NCBI RefSeq assembly: GCF_009720835.1
Contig: NZ_WNKZ01000068.1
Coordinates: forward strand, 1-36,422
Direction of reading: 5' to 3'
Source: Pseudoduganella buxea
GTDB lineage: Bacteria; Pseudomonadota; Gammaproteobacteria; Burkholderiales; Burkholderiaceae_D
Length of the DNA: 36,422 nt
Positions within the stretch are counted from its first letter, which is position 1, and each line of letters begins with the position of its first letter. Positions 1-10,200 of the stretch are shown piece by piece. The notes below the pieces were generated by a model. That model searched no databases, had not been told where the DNA came from, and saw only the letters and a program-made list of their open reading frames with translations. The translations under genes were made by a program, and so were the position numbers.

Positions 1-1346
1 GCACCTGCCACCTGCCCGGCGCCGAGGAAGCGCTGCGCTGCGTGAAGGTGGCGGTGCCGCTGGATTACCGCCAGCCCGGCAAGACCATGACCATCCACGT
101 GACCGTGGCGCCGGCCTACCGCGAGGCGGCGCGGCCCGACCCCTTGTTCGTGCTCGCCGGCGGCCCGGGCCAGGCCGGCAGCGATATCCTGCCGATGCTG
201 GACGCAGCCTTCCGCCGCGTGCGCGCCACGCGCGACATCGTGCTGATCGACCAGCGCGGCACGGGCCTGTCCGGCAAGCTCGACTGCAAGTCGCCGCCGG
301 ACATCGACACGATGACGGAGGAACAGGTGGACGCCGAAACGCTGCGCTGCATCGCCAGCATCGGCGCGCCCTACGACAAGTACACCACGGACGCCGCCGC
401 GCGCGATATCGAACGGGTGCGCCTGGCGCTGGGCTACGGGCAGGTCAACCTGTGGGGCGGCTCGTACGGCTCGCGCCTGGGCCAGCATTACGCGCGTCTG
501 TTCCCGGCCAGCGTGCGCGCCCTCGTGCTCGACGGCGTGGCCGCGCCGGACCAGGTGATTCCCGCCGGCGGCCGCGATGCCCAGGCGGCGCTGGAAACGA
601 CCTTCCGCCAGTGCGAGAAGGAAGCGGCGTGCAGCAAGGCCTTCCCCGCCCTGCGCGCCGAATTCGCCAGCCTGGCCGACCAGCTGGCCAAGGGTCCATT
701 GACCATGCAGATGGCCGATCCGCGCACGGCCCAGGTACGCCCCGTGCAGATCAGCAGCCGCCGCTTCGCCGCCACCGTGCACCGCGTGCTGTATGCGCAG
801 GCCGATGCGCGCAGCCTGCCCTTCCTGATCCACAGCGCCTACCGGGGCCGCTGGGAGCCGTTCGTCGCGCGCAGCAACCGCGATGCCGATTTTTCCGCCG
901 ACGGCAGCATGTCCGGCCCGCTGTACCTGGCCGTCGTCTGCGCCGAGGATTTCCCGCGCCTGACGCCAGAGCTGGTGGCGGCCGACACGCGCGGCTCCTT
1001 CCTCGGCACGCCTTTGGTGACGCAGCTGGCCGCGCTGTGCCCCGCCGTCAAGGTCAAGCCCGTGGCCTACGCGGCGCCCGCGACGATCGCCGCGCCCGTG
1101 CTGATGCTGTCCGGCGCACAGGACCCGGTGACGCCGCCGCGCCGCGCCACCGATGCGGCCAAGGCCATGAAGGCGGCCCAGCACCTGGTGGTGAAGAACG
1201 GCGGCCATATCGTCTCGCCGCTGGGCTGCGCCCCGCGCCTGCTGCGCGAGTTCCTCGACTTCCCCACCCGCCCCGTGGCCGGTGCCTGCCTCGACGAGAT
1301 TCCCGCGCCCACCTTCCAGTTGAACAGCGCCGGCCCCCAACCATGA
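1..1346 (+). CDS. TAP-like alpha/beta-hydrolase (5' end outside window)
   Basis: This is a serine hydrolase of the tripeptidyl-aminopeptidase / proline-iminopeptidase-like alpha/beta-hydrolase group. The frame is open from base 3 and reads CHLPGAEEALRC before the first possible GTG at 42, a sequence typical of the family just after its signal peptide, so the true start lies before the window. Visible motifs, counted from the GTG at 42: the oxyanion region GGPGQAGSD near residue 40, DQRGTGLS near 70, the nucleophile elbow GGSYG with Ser141, the acid Asp in SGAQDPVTP, and the His in NGGHIV. Family knowledge suggests a periplasmic or exported enzyme that trims short peptides or esters; the substrate is not readable here. 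It ends 12 bases before the ABC ATPase gene and is probably in its operon. The hydrolase fold is certain; the substrate is open. Confidence 0.85.
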   Translation, partial: TCHLPGAEEALRCVKVAVPLDYRQPGKTMTIHVTVAPAYREAARPDPLFVLAGGPGQAGSDILPMLDAAFRRVRATRDIVLIDQRGTGLSGKLDCKSPPDIDTMTEEQVDAETLRCIASIGAPYDKYTTDAAARDIERVRLALGYGQVNLWGGSYGSRLGQHYARLFPASVRALVLDGVAAPDQVIPAGGRDAQAALETTFRQCEKEAACSKAFPALRAEFASLADQLAKGPLTMQMADPRTAQVRPVQISSRRFAATVHRVLYAQADARSLPFLIHSAYRGRWEPFVARSNRDADFSADGSMSGPLYLAVVCAEDFPRLTPELVAADTRGSFLGTPLVTQLAALCPAVKVKPVAYAAPATIAAPVLMLSGAQDPVTPPRRATDAAKAMKAAQHLVVKNGGHIVSPLGCAPRLLREFLDFPTRPVAGACLDEIPAPTFQLNSAGPQP

Positions 1347-1358
1347 AACGAGCCCGCC

Positions 1359-2089
<731 letters not shown>

Positions 2090-2093
<4 letters not shown>

Positions 2094-3280
2094 GCCGCCG
2101 CTCCGCCATCGCCGTTGTGTTCTTCAAGGAGCTGCGCGAGATCCTGCGCGACCGGCGCGCGCTCGGTCTCGTGCTGATGTTCGTGCTGATGTATCCGCTG
2201 ATGGTGGGCGGCATCCTGCAGCAGCAGATCAGCCGTGCCATGGAGCCGGAAAAGGAAGGCATCGAGCTGACCGTCATCGGCGCGGCGCGGGCGCCCACCC
2301 TGATGACGCAACTGAAGCAGAAGAACGTCAACGTCACCGAGTCCGGCGCGCTCAGCGAAGAGCAGATCACGGCCCTGCTGCGCACGCAGAAGACGGCGGC
2401 CGTGCTGCGCCTGTCCGAATCCTACGGCGACGACTACCGCGCCATGCGCCCGGCCCGGGTGGAGCTGTGGTTCAACTCCGCCTCGGAGGCGCGCTACAAG
2501 GTGGGCGATATCGAGCATGTGCTGCGCCAGTACGGCAACGTCATCGCCGGCGCGCGTCTGCTGGCCCACGGCGTCTCGCCCGCCACCCTGTATCCCGTGC
2601 AGGTGCAGAAATACGATACGGGCAGCAGCGCCTCGCGCTCGGCCCAGGTGATCGGCACGATGCTGGGCATGTTCTTCATCCCCGCCTTCTTCTTTTGCCT
2701 CAGCAGCGCCGTCGACAGCACGGCCGGCGAGCGCGAACGCCGCTCGCTGGAAGTGCTGCTGGCGCAGCCGGCCCGCCCCATCGACCTGATCGGCGGCAAA
2801 TGGCTGGCCGCGTCCTTCCTATCCGTCGTCGGGCTGACGCTGGAACTGCTGATCGCCCACAGCGTGCTGAAATGGCTGCCGCTGGAGGAAATCGGCATGT
2901 CGTGGCGCCTGTCCTGGCTCGATCTGGCGTGGGTGCTGCTCACTTCCCTGTCGCTGCCCCTGTTCGCGGCGGCGATGGAAATCGCGCTGGCGATCAACGC
3001 CAAGTCGTTCAAGGAAGCGCAGACCACGGCCAGCTTCGCCATCATGCTGCCGATCGTGCCCGTCATCGTCGTGCCGATGATGAACCTGAACACGGCCACG
3101 TGGATGTACCTGGTGCCCGTGCTGTCGCACCAGACCCTGCTGCGCGAACTGGCGCAGGGCCAGCCGCCCGGACTGCTGGCGTTCGCGCTGACCTTCGGCG
3201 GCAGCCTGCTGCTGGCGCTGCTGTGCCTCGCGTTCACCGTGCGGCGGCTGAAGAGCGACCGCTACCTGATGGGAATCTGA
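2090..3280 (+). CDS. ABC-2 type transporter permease, NatB-like
   Basis: This 396-aa membrane protein is the permease partner of the ATPase it overlaps by four bases. One membrane segment lies at about residues 23-43 (around LVLMFVLMYPLMVGGIL). A large extracytoplasmic region of roughly 130 residues follows, then about five further hydrophobic segments from residue 180 to 390. A cytoplasmic coupling stretch, AGERERRSLEVLLAQP, is typical of the NatB / ABC-2 family. This arrangement of one N-terminal helix, a big outside domain and a helical bundle is that of ABC2_membrane_3 permeases. It probably forms an exporter with the preceding gene. The substrate cannot be read; the hydrolase next door may act on exported or periplasmic peptides, but that is only an inference from linkage. 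Confidence 0.92.
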
Positions 3281-3289
3281 CGGCTGTTC

Positions 3290-3295
3290 TACAAT
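3290..3295 (+). promoter_or_regulatory. Possible -10 box for the osmC-family gene
   Basis: TACAAT lies 35 bases before the ATG at 3331, in the only non-coding stretch between the permease and the OsmC gene. No good -35 hexamer is visible at 16-18 bases upstream (the best is CTGATG inside the permease gene). Support is therefore only the -10 and its position. Confidence 0.3.
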
Positions 3296-3330
3296 GCAGC
3301 AACGTCAATAACCGATTTCGGAGAAACGCA

Positions 3331-3753
3331 ATGGAAGTGAAAGTGAGCTGGAACGGCCCGTCGGGCATGAGTTTTCGCGCGCAGACGGGTTCGGGCCACA
3401 TGGTCGTGATGGACGGCGCGCCCGAAGGCGGCGGCCACAACCTGGCGCCCCGCCCGATGGAGATGGTCCTGCTGGGCACGGGCGGCTGCACGGCATATGA
3501 CGTCGTGCTGATCCTGAAACGGGGCCGGGCCGACGTGCGCGGCTGCGACGTCACGCTGCAGGCCGAGCGCGCCGAGACGGACCCGAAGATCTTCACGAAG
3601 ATCAATTTCCACTTCGTCGTCACGGGCAAGGATCTGAAGCCGGAAGCGGTGGAACGGGCCGTCAGCCTGTCGCACGACAAGTACTGCTCGGCCAGCATCA
3701 TGCTGGCCAAGACGGCCGAGATCACGCACAGCGTGGAGATCGTGGCCGTCTAG
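3331..3753 (+). CDS. OsmC family protein (YhfA-like)
   Basis: This 140-aa protein is of the OsmC/Ohr superfamily, cytoplasmic thiol-dependent proteins that in characterised members reduce organic hydroperoxides. Two conserved cysteines are present: Cys53 in the motif GTGGCTAYDVV and Cys119 in HDKYCSASIML. The second motif is that of the YhfA-type OsmC subgroup, whose physiological role is less defined than that of Ohr or OsmC. The start at 3331 is the first ATG with a GGAGAA ribosome site a few bases upstream; longer in-frame readings through the permease gene are shadows. It is separated by 50 bases from the permease and by only 10 from the convergent metallopeptidase gene, with no terminator hairpin in between. 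Peroxidase activity is inferred, not shown. Confidence 0.92.
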   Translation: MEVKVSWNGPSGMSFRAQTGSGHMVVMDGAPEGGGHNLAPRPMEMVLLGTGGCTAYDVVLILKRGRADVRGCDVTLQAERAETDPKIFTKINFHFVVTGKDLKPEAVERAVSLSHDKYCSASIMLAKTAEITHSVEIVAV

Positions 3754-3763
3754 GCTGATGTGC

Positions 3764-4642
3764 TTACAGCTGGCGCGCCTTGAAGGTATCGCACTGGGCG
3801 ATCTCGCCGCTGTCGATGCCCTTGCGGAACCAGCGCACGCGCTGGGCCGACGTGCCGTGGGTGAACGAGTCCGGCACCACATGGCCCCGCGACTGGCGCT
3901 GCAGGGCGTCGTCGCCAATGGCGGTGGCCGCGGCCAGCGCCGTTTCGATATCGCCCTGCTCCAGGATCTTGCGTGACTGGTTGGCGTGGAAGGCCCACAC
4001 GCCGGCGAAGCAGTCGGCCTGCAGTTCCAGCTTGACGGACAGCGCATTGCCTTCGGCTTCACTGAGGCGCTGCTGCGCGCCGTGCACCTTGTCGGACAGC
4101 CCCATCAGGTTCTGCACGTGGTGGCCCACTTCGTGGGCGATCACGTAGGCCTGGGCGAATTCGCCGGCCACGTGGAAGCGCTGCTGCATCAGGTCGAAAA
4201 ATTCCAGGTCGATGTACACCTTCTGGTCCGGCGGGCAGTAGAACGGCCCCGTGGCCGACTGCCCCGTGCCGCAGGCAGTCTGCGTGCTGCCGGTAAACAG
4301 GGTCAATGTGGGCTTGGCGTAGGTTTGACCCTGCTGCTGGAACAGCGCGCCCCACACGTCCTCCGTGTCGGCCAGCACGGTCTGGACAAAGTCCTTGGCG
4401 CGGTCGTCCGGCCCGGCCTTGGCCGCCGGGGCCTGCTGCTGCACGGGCGCGCCGCCGTTCATCATGCCCAGCATCGCCGTCGGACTGACGCCGAACACGT
4501 ACGACAGCACCAGCGCGACGATGACGCCGCCGATACCGAGCTTGCCGCCACCGAGCCGGAAGCCACCGCCCCCACCACCGCCGCCGCCTTCGCCGCGCCG
4601 GTCCTCCACGTTATCGCTTTGCCGATTGCCTTCCCACCGCAT
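3764..4642 (-). CDS. ypfJ: Neutral zinc metallopeptidase, YpfJ/zinicin-like family
   Basis: This 292-aa protein is of the putative neutral zinc metallopeptidase family (YpfJ). It has a charged N-terminus, a run of glycines at about residues 19-27, one membrane segment at about 34-52, and then a catalytic domain. The zinc site is H170EVGHH, with Glu206 in the downstream stretch LELQADCFAG as the probable third ligand. The single N-terminal helix suggests an inner-membrane-anchored protein with the peptidase outside the cytoplasm; the helix direction is inferred. The start is supported by a good GGGAG ribosome site (complement near 4651-4655). The physiological substrate of this family is unknown. 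It is downstream of coq7 on the same strand but 180 bases away, so co-transcription is uncertain. Confidence 0.93.
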   Translation of the reverse strand: MRWEGNRQSDNVEDRRGEGGGGGGGGGFRLGGGKLGIGGVIVALVLSYVFGVSPTAMLGMMNGGAPVQQQAPAAKAGPDDRAKDFVQTVLADTEDVWGALFQQQGQTYAKPTLTLFTGSTQTACGTGQSATGPFYCPPDQKVYIDLEFFDLMQQRFHVAGEFAQAYVIAHEVGHHVQNLMGLSDKVHGAQQRLSEAEGNALSVKLELQADCFAGVWAFHANQSRKILEQGDIETALAAATAIGDDALQRQSRGHVVPDSFTHGTSAQRVRWFRKGIDSGEIAQCDTFKARQL

Positions 4643-4822
4643 GATCTACTCCCGATAGCTGATTTTTTGTCATCATAGGCCGGGACAGGATTTCATGGCG
4701 CAAGCCAGGGCTGAGGATGGAAAACGGCGATTCGATCGGTCTGCCGCAGCAGCCGGCCACCGGATTGATTCAGGTGTCTGATACCGAATGCGGAAAGTGC
4801 GCGCAGCGGCGGGAGGCGCGGG

Positions 4823-5464
4823 TCAGATGTAGTAGGCCGTACCCGTCATCAGCTTCGACATGGCCGTCATCGCCACGCGCACGGGCAGCGGGGTCTGGGC
4901 GGCGCCGGCGTCCTGGGCGGCCTTGCCGTGGGCGATTTCGTCGATGCGCATCTGGTCGACGATGGCGCGCGACTTGGCGTCGCCCGCCGGCAGGTCCTGC
5001 AGGTGCGATTCAAGGTGCTTCTCCACCTGGCGTTCGGTCTCGACGACGAAGCCCAGGCTGTGCTGGTCGCCCATGCGCGCCGCCACCGTGCCGAGCGCGT
5101 AGGCGCCTGCGTAGAACAGGGGCGAGAGCACGCTGGTGCGCGAGTTGAGTTCCTTCAGGCGCTGGGCCGTCCAGGCCAGGTGGTCTTCTTCCTCGCGGCT
5201 GGCCTTTTCGAACTGGTCGCGCAGCGCGTCGCTCTTGGCGAAGCGGGCCTGGGCGTTGTACAGCGCCTGCGCCATCACTTCGCCCACGTGGTCGACCCGG
5301 ATCAGGCCCGCGCTGTGCTTGCGCTCTTCGTCCGTCAGGTGGGCGTCGTCGACGTGCACGGCCGGCGTGGGGCGCGAGGCGGCGGCCACGCCGGAGATGA
5401 CGCGCAGGGCCTTGTCGGCGCTGCAGATGAAACGGTCGAGGGGGGTATGGTATTTGGCGCTCAT
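4823..5464 (-). CDS. coq7: Demethoxyubiquinone hydroxylase Coq7 (UbiF-equivalent)
   Basis: Di-iron monooxygenase that hydroxylates demethoxyubiquinone in a late step of ubiquinone synthesis, at the inner face of the membrane. The 213-aa product has the repeated ferritin-like ligand pattern: Glu62 in VDHVGEVMAQ, Glu92 and His95 in REEEDH, Glu142/Glu144 in VETERQ, and Glu176 and His179 in DEIAH. The length matches bacterial Coq7. I chose the ATG at 5464, which has GAGAA just upstream; an in-frame TTG at 5479 would add five residues but has no better ribosome site. Bacteria with Coq7 usually lack UbiF for this step, so this is probably the organism's C6 hydroxylase. It stands alone apart from loosely spaced same-strand neighbours. 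Confidence 0.95.
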   Translation of the reverse strand: MSAKYHTPLDRFICSADKALRVISGVAAASRPTPAVHVDDAHLTDEERKHSAGLIRVDHVGEVMAQALYNAQARFAKSDALRDQFEKASREEEDHLAWTAQRLKELNSRTSVLSPLFYAGAYALGTVAARMGDQHSLGFVVETERQVEKHLESHLQDLPAGDAKSRAIVDQMRIDEIAHGKAAQDAGAAQTPLPVRVAMTAMSKLMTGTAYYI

Positions 5465-5560
5465 GGCATTCTCGTCCAACTTATGCGGAAGACATCATTA
5501 TAAGCGCCGGGCCGCTTCGGCGCCGCACGGCGCCATGCCGCTTCCGCGCCGCGCCCGGCC

Positions 5561-6043
5561 CTACTGGCTGTCCGGGCTGCCCTGGTTGTCCTGGCCTTCG
5601 CGCTCTTCGCGCAGGATGCGCTGGCGTTCGATCCAGTCCGCCACGGGGCCGCGCACGTCCAGGCCGGAGAAATCCTTGGCCACGCCCAGGTTCAGCCCGA
5701 GCAGGAATGGAATCGATTCGAGCGGCACGTGGGGGCAGTAGTCGCCGAAGGCGCGCATGAAGCGTTGCGAGTCGAGGACCTTGACGACACCTTCGCCGCT
5801 CATGTACTGCAGGATGCTCGTGATGCTGTGACCGGGCCCGATGGCGCGGTAGATGAAGCGGTTGTATTCCTTGTCCAGCTTCTTGAAGTCCAGCGCTTCC
5901 TTCGTCATCAGGCTGGCCAGGTAGCACAGGCCCAGCGCGACGCGGAAGAAGCCCGTGGCCTCCTTCGTGGTCAGCCCGCAGCGGGTCACCGCCAGGACGT
6001 TTTCCTGCAACGCAGTGTCGAGTTTGGGGTTTTCCTGGCTCAT
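5561..6043 (-). CDS. Conserved-looking hypothetical protein, 160 aa
   Basis: I do not recognise the family. The 160-aa product begins MSQENPKLDTALQ and has a mildly hydrophobic segment around FFRVALGLCYLASLM (about residues 35-50), a central mixed region, a Pro-containing stretch HVPLESIPFLLGLNLGV, and a very charged tail (ERQRILREEREGQ). There is no signal peptide and no recognised metal or nucleotide motif; two of the three cysteines are isolated. The ATG at 6043 is preferred over a GTG three codons earlier; neither has a strong ribosome site. It is read as real because codon-position GC bias fits this frame and it fills the space between coq7 and the divergent ABC gene. It is probably cytoplasmic. 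Its function is not inferable from what I can see. Confidence 0.72.
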   Translation of the reverse strand: MSQENPKLDTALQENVLAVTRCGLTTKEATGFFRVALGLCYLASLMTKEALDFKKLDKEYNRFIYRAIGPGHSITSILQYMSGEGVVKVLDSQRFMRAFGDYCPHVPLESIPFLLGLNLGVAKDFSGLDVRGPVADWIERQRILREEREGQDNQGSPDSQ

Positions 6044-6235
6044 GGGCAGCACTATAGCGCAAGCCTACGCATTTTTGCGCCTTGCGCCCTACGGTCGAGC
6101 TTGTTACTCTGTACACTTTTCCGAACTGCCGCCAGCGATACCGGCCGGTGCCCCTTCCGTTCCCCCGATTTCACACTCTGGCGCGGCGAAAGCGCACCCT
6201 GTCGCAACGCGGCAACCGATGTGTCGCCGATTCAA

Positions 6236-6241
6236 TACAAT
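6236..6241 (+). promoter_or_regulatory. Possible -10 box upstream of the ABC-peptidase operon
   Basis: TACAAT within CAATACAAT lies about 80 bases before the ATG at 6320, in the divergent spacer between the hypothetical gene and the ABC ATPase. No convincing -35 was found. It is the same hexamer as that before the OsmC gene. Confidence 0.25.
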
Positions 6242-6319
6242 GCCGTCATGTGAAGATGGCATGGACCGCAGCCCAGGCGGCGCCCCATGCTGCGCCGCAC
6301 CCAGTTTTCAGGAGTGAGC

Positions 6320-7210
6320 ATGGAATTAAGCATCCGCAACCTGTCCAAGACCTACGCCAACGGCGTGGTAGCCCTGGACAATATATCGCTGACGATCCCG
6401 TCCGGCATGTTCGGCCTGCTCGGCCCGAACGGCGCGGGCAAGTCGACGCTGATGCGCATTCTCGCCACCTTGCAGGAATGCGATGCCGGGTCCGTGTTCT
6501 TCGGCGACCTGGACGTGCTGGACGAAAAGGACGAGGTGCGCCGCCTGCTGGGCTACCTGCCGCAGGACTTCGGCGTCTACCCGAAAGTGACGGCCTACGA
6601 GATGCTGGACCATTTCGCCGTGCTGAAAGGCCTGTCGCACCGGGGCCGCCGCCGCGAGGTGGTCGACGGACTGCTGCAGCAGACCAACCTGTTCGACGTG
6701 CGCCACCAGCGCCTGGGTACCTTCTCCGGCGGCATGCGCCAGCGCTTCGGCATCGCCCAGGCGCTGCTGGGCGACCCGCGCCTCGTCATCGTCGACGAGC
6801 CCACGGCCGGCCTGGATCCGCAGGAGCGGGTGCGCTTCCACAACCTGCTGTCCGATATCGGCGAAGAGCGCACGGTGATCCTGTCGACCCACATCGTCAG
6901 CGACGTGGCCGACCTGTGCGCGAACATGGCCATCATCAACAAGGGCGAACTGCTGGTGACGGGGGCGACGCAGCAACTGATCGACGACATCAGCTGCAAG
7001 ATCTGGGCGCGCTTCGTCGACAAGAAGGAACTGGCCTACTTCCAGCAGCGCCATACGATCATCTCGACCCGCCTGCTGTCGGGCCGCACCCTGATCCACG
7101 CCTACAGCGACGACGACCCGGGCGACGGCTTCGAGGAAGCCATCGGCGACCTGGAGGACGTCTACTTCGCCACCATCGCGGGCCGCCACGTGGCCGACGC
7201 CTGCGATTGA
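6320..7210 (+). CDS. ABC transporter ATP-binding protein (partner of the permease-peptidase fusion)
   Basis: This 296-aa ATPase shows Walker A GPNGAGKST (about residues 36-44), the signature SGGMRQRFGIAQ, Walker B VIVDEPTAGLDP and the H-loop STHIVSDV. A C-terminal extension of about 80 residues follows the ATPase core. The ATG at 6320 is chosen because AGGAG sits just upstream (6310-6314); an earlier in-frame start at 6287 has no such site. One base separates its stop from the permease-peptidase gene, so the two are almost certainly co-translated and form one complex. ATPases of this kind paired with ABC-2 permeases carrying an M1 peptidase domain are found across Proteobacteria and Bacteroidetes; the substrate has not been established, to my knowledge. 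Confidence 0.93.
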   Translation: MELSIRNLSKTYANGVVALDNISLTIPSGMFGLLGPNGAGKSTLMRILATLQECDAGSVFFGDLDVLDEKDEVRRLLGYLPQDFGVYPKVTAYEMLDHFAVLKGLSHRGRRREVVDGLLQQTNLFDVRHQRLGTFSGGMRQRFGIAQALLGDPRLVIVDEPTAGLDPQERVRFHNLLSDIGEERTVILSTHIVSDVADLCANMAIINKGELLVTGATQQLIDDISCKIWARFVDKKELAYFQQRHTIISTRLLSGRTLIHAYSDDDPGDGFEEAIGDLEDVYFATIAGRHVADACD

Positions 7211-7211
7211 C

Positions 7212-10200
7212 ATGACGGCGCTCGTCTCCATCGCCCTGTTCGAGGCGCGCCAGCGTTTCCGCCTGCTGTCGACCTGGGTCTACTTCCTGATGTTCCTGGC
7301 CCTGTCGACCTTGTGGGTGGGCGCGGCCGGCGGCGTGTTCAAGAACGCCACGGTGAGCTTCGGCGGTCGCGTGCTGATCAACGCGCCGCTGGCCATCATG
7401 ATCACGGCCAGCGCCCTGGGCTGCCTCGGTGTCGTCGTCGTGGCGGCCATGATGGGGCGCGCCGTGCAGCAGGATTTCGAGTACGAGATGCACCCGTTCT
7501 TCTTCACGGCGCCGATCCGCAAGTACCAGTACATGTTCGGCCGCTTCCTGGGCGCCTGGCTGGTGCTGGCCGTGATCTTCTCCAGCATCCTGCTGGGCCA
7601 CCTGGCCGGCACGTGGCTGCCCGGCGTCGACCCGGAGCGCCTGGGACCGGCAAGCCTGCAGGCCTACCTGCTGCCCTACTTCGTCACCCTGCTGCCCAAC
7701 CTGTTCATCTTCGGCGCCATCTTCTTCGTGATGGCGGCGCTGACGCGGCGCATGCTGCCCGTGTACGTCAGCAGCGTTGTCATGCTGATCGGCTATATCG
7801 TCGCGCCCAGCCTGGCGCGCGACCTCGATTACAAGACCCTGGCCGCGCTGATCGATCCCTTCGGCACGGCGGCCCTGTTGCGCCTGACGGAGTACTGGCC
7901 CATCGCCGAACGCAATACGCGCCTGGTGCTGCTGGACGGCGTGTACCTGCTCAACCGCGCGATCTGGTGCTCGTTCTCGCTGGTGGCGCTGCTGCTGGGC
8001 TATTGGCGCTTCCACTTCATCGGCACGCTCGACGGCGGCCACGCTCCGCGCGGCGACAGCGACGAACCGATCCGCATCACTGCCACGGCTGCGCGCACGG
8101 CCGAGGCACCCGACTTCAAGGCGCGCAGCCTGGTGCTGCTGCTGGCCCAGTTCACGTGGCTGAACCTGCGCGAGACGACCAAGAACGTCTACTTCTTCGT
8201 CATCGTGCTGGCGGGCGTGCTGACGATGTATGCCGGCGCGCTCGACATGGGATCGATCTGGGGCACCAATACCTGGCCGCTGACCTACGTCGTACTGGAC
8301 ATGGTCAAGCGCATGTTCGCGCCCTTCATGCTGGTCATCACGACCTTCTATGCGGGGGAACTGGTCTGGCGCGAACGGGAGCACCGCATGGCGCTGCTGC
8401 TGGACGCGCTGCCCGTTCCCAGCTGGCTGCCGATGCTGTCCAAGCTGTTTGCGCTGATCGGCCTGCAGGCCCTGCTGCTGCTGGTGGTGATGCTGTGCGG
8501 CGTGTCGATCCAGCTGTTCCACGGCTACTTCAAGCTCGAGCCGGCGCTGTACTTCACGGAGCTGTTCACCATCGAGCTGCCGGCCTACGCGCTGGTGGCC
8601 GTGCTGGCCATCGCCGTGCAGGTGCTGACGGGCCACAAGTTCGTCGGCTACTTCACGATGATCGTCTACTACGTGGGCACCGTCACGTTGAAGGGCCTGG
8701 GCCTGGAACATCCGCTGCTGATGTACGGCGTGACGCCCGAAATCGTCTACTCGGACATGAACGGCTTTGGCCACTTCCTGCCGCGTGAGCGGTGGTACCA
8801 GGTCTACTGGGCCGCCTGCGCCGTGATGCTGGCCGTGCTGACCCTGGTGTTCTGGCCGCGCGGCGCCAGCGAGGAATGGCTGACGCGCCGGCGCCTGGCC
8901 CGGCACGCGCTGACCGTGCCCGTGCTGGCCACCTTCGGCGGCGCGCTGCTGGTGTTCCTGGGCGCGGGCGGTGTGCTGTTCTACAACCTGAACATCGCCA
9001 ACGAATTCGAGACGGCCTACCGCCAGGGCACCCAGCGCGCGGACTACGAACGCAAGTACCGGCACCTGGCCGCCGTGGCGCAGCCGCGCATCACGGACGT
9101 GAAGCTGCACGTGGAGATCATGCCGGAACAGCGCCGCCTCGTCGTCAAGGGCCGCTACCTGCTGGTCAACCGGGGCAGCACGCCCATCGGCACCATCTAC
9201 GTCACGCAGGAAAAGCACGCCGTCATGGGCCAGCCCCGCTTCGGCGTGCCGGCCCGCGTGGTGCTGGACGACGGCGAGACGGGCTTCCACGGCTACGCAC
9301 TGGCCACACCGCTGGCGCCGGGCGCCGCGCTGCCGATGACGTTCGAGCTGGCCTACGATCCGAAAGGCATCTTCGGCCTGGGCACCGATACGCCCGTGGT
9401 GGCCAACGGCACCTTCTTCAACAACCGCGTGCTGCCGCATATCGGCTACCAGCGCGACAACGAACTGGCGGACCCGCGCGACCGCCGCAAGCACAAGCTG
9501 CCGGCGCAGGAGCGCAAGCTGGCGCGCGACGATCCGAAAGGCCTGGCCAATAATGTTCTGGGCAACGACGCCGACTGGGTCGCCTTCGACGCCGTGATCG
9601 GCACCAGCGCCGACCAGGTGGCGGTGGCGCCTGGCACCCTGGTGAAGGAATGGCGCGACCCGAAGGACGGCGCGCGCCGCTACTTCCACTACCGCATGGA
9701 CAAGCCGATCCTGAACTTCTATTCCTTCCAGTCGGCGCGCTACGCGGTGCGGCACGACTGGTGGCAGGATGTCGGCATCGAGGTGTACTACCACCCCGGC
9801 CATGAGTTCAACCTGGACCGCATCACGCGGGGCGTCAAGGACGGCCTGGATTACTTCAGCCGCAACTACGGACCGTACCAGCACAAGGTGCTGCGCGTGG
9901 TGGAGTTCCCCCGCTACGAACGCTATGCACAGTCGTATCCGAACACGGTGCCCTTCTCCGAGAGCATGGGCTTCATCGCCAAGGTCGACGAGAAGAATCC
10001 GAAGGACATCGACTACCCGTACTACGTGACGGCCCACGAGGTGGCGCACCAGTGGTGGGGCCACCAGCTCGTTGGCGGCAATACGCGGGGCGCGACCGTG
10101 CTGTCCGAAACGCTGGCCGAGTACTCGGCGCTGATGGTGATGAAGAAGGCCTTCGGGCGCGAACGCATGCGCCGCTTCCTGCGCTACGACCTGGACATGT

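Noticed and set aside
5465..5479. TTG start for coq7 adding five residues
   Set aside because: The ATG at 5464 has a better ribosome site and gives the usual N-terminus.
5500..5560. GC-rich inverted repeats between coq7 and the hypothetical gene as a terminator
   Set aside because: GGCGCC-GCAC-GGCGCC can fold but there is no T tract on either strand; in such a GC-rich sequence this is expected by chance.
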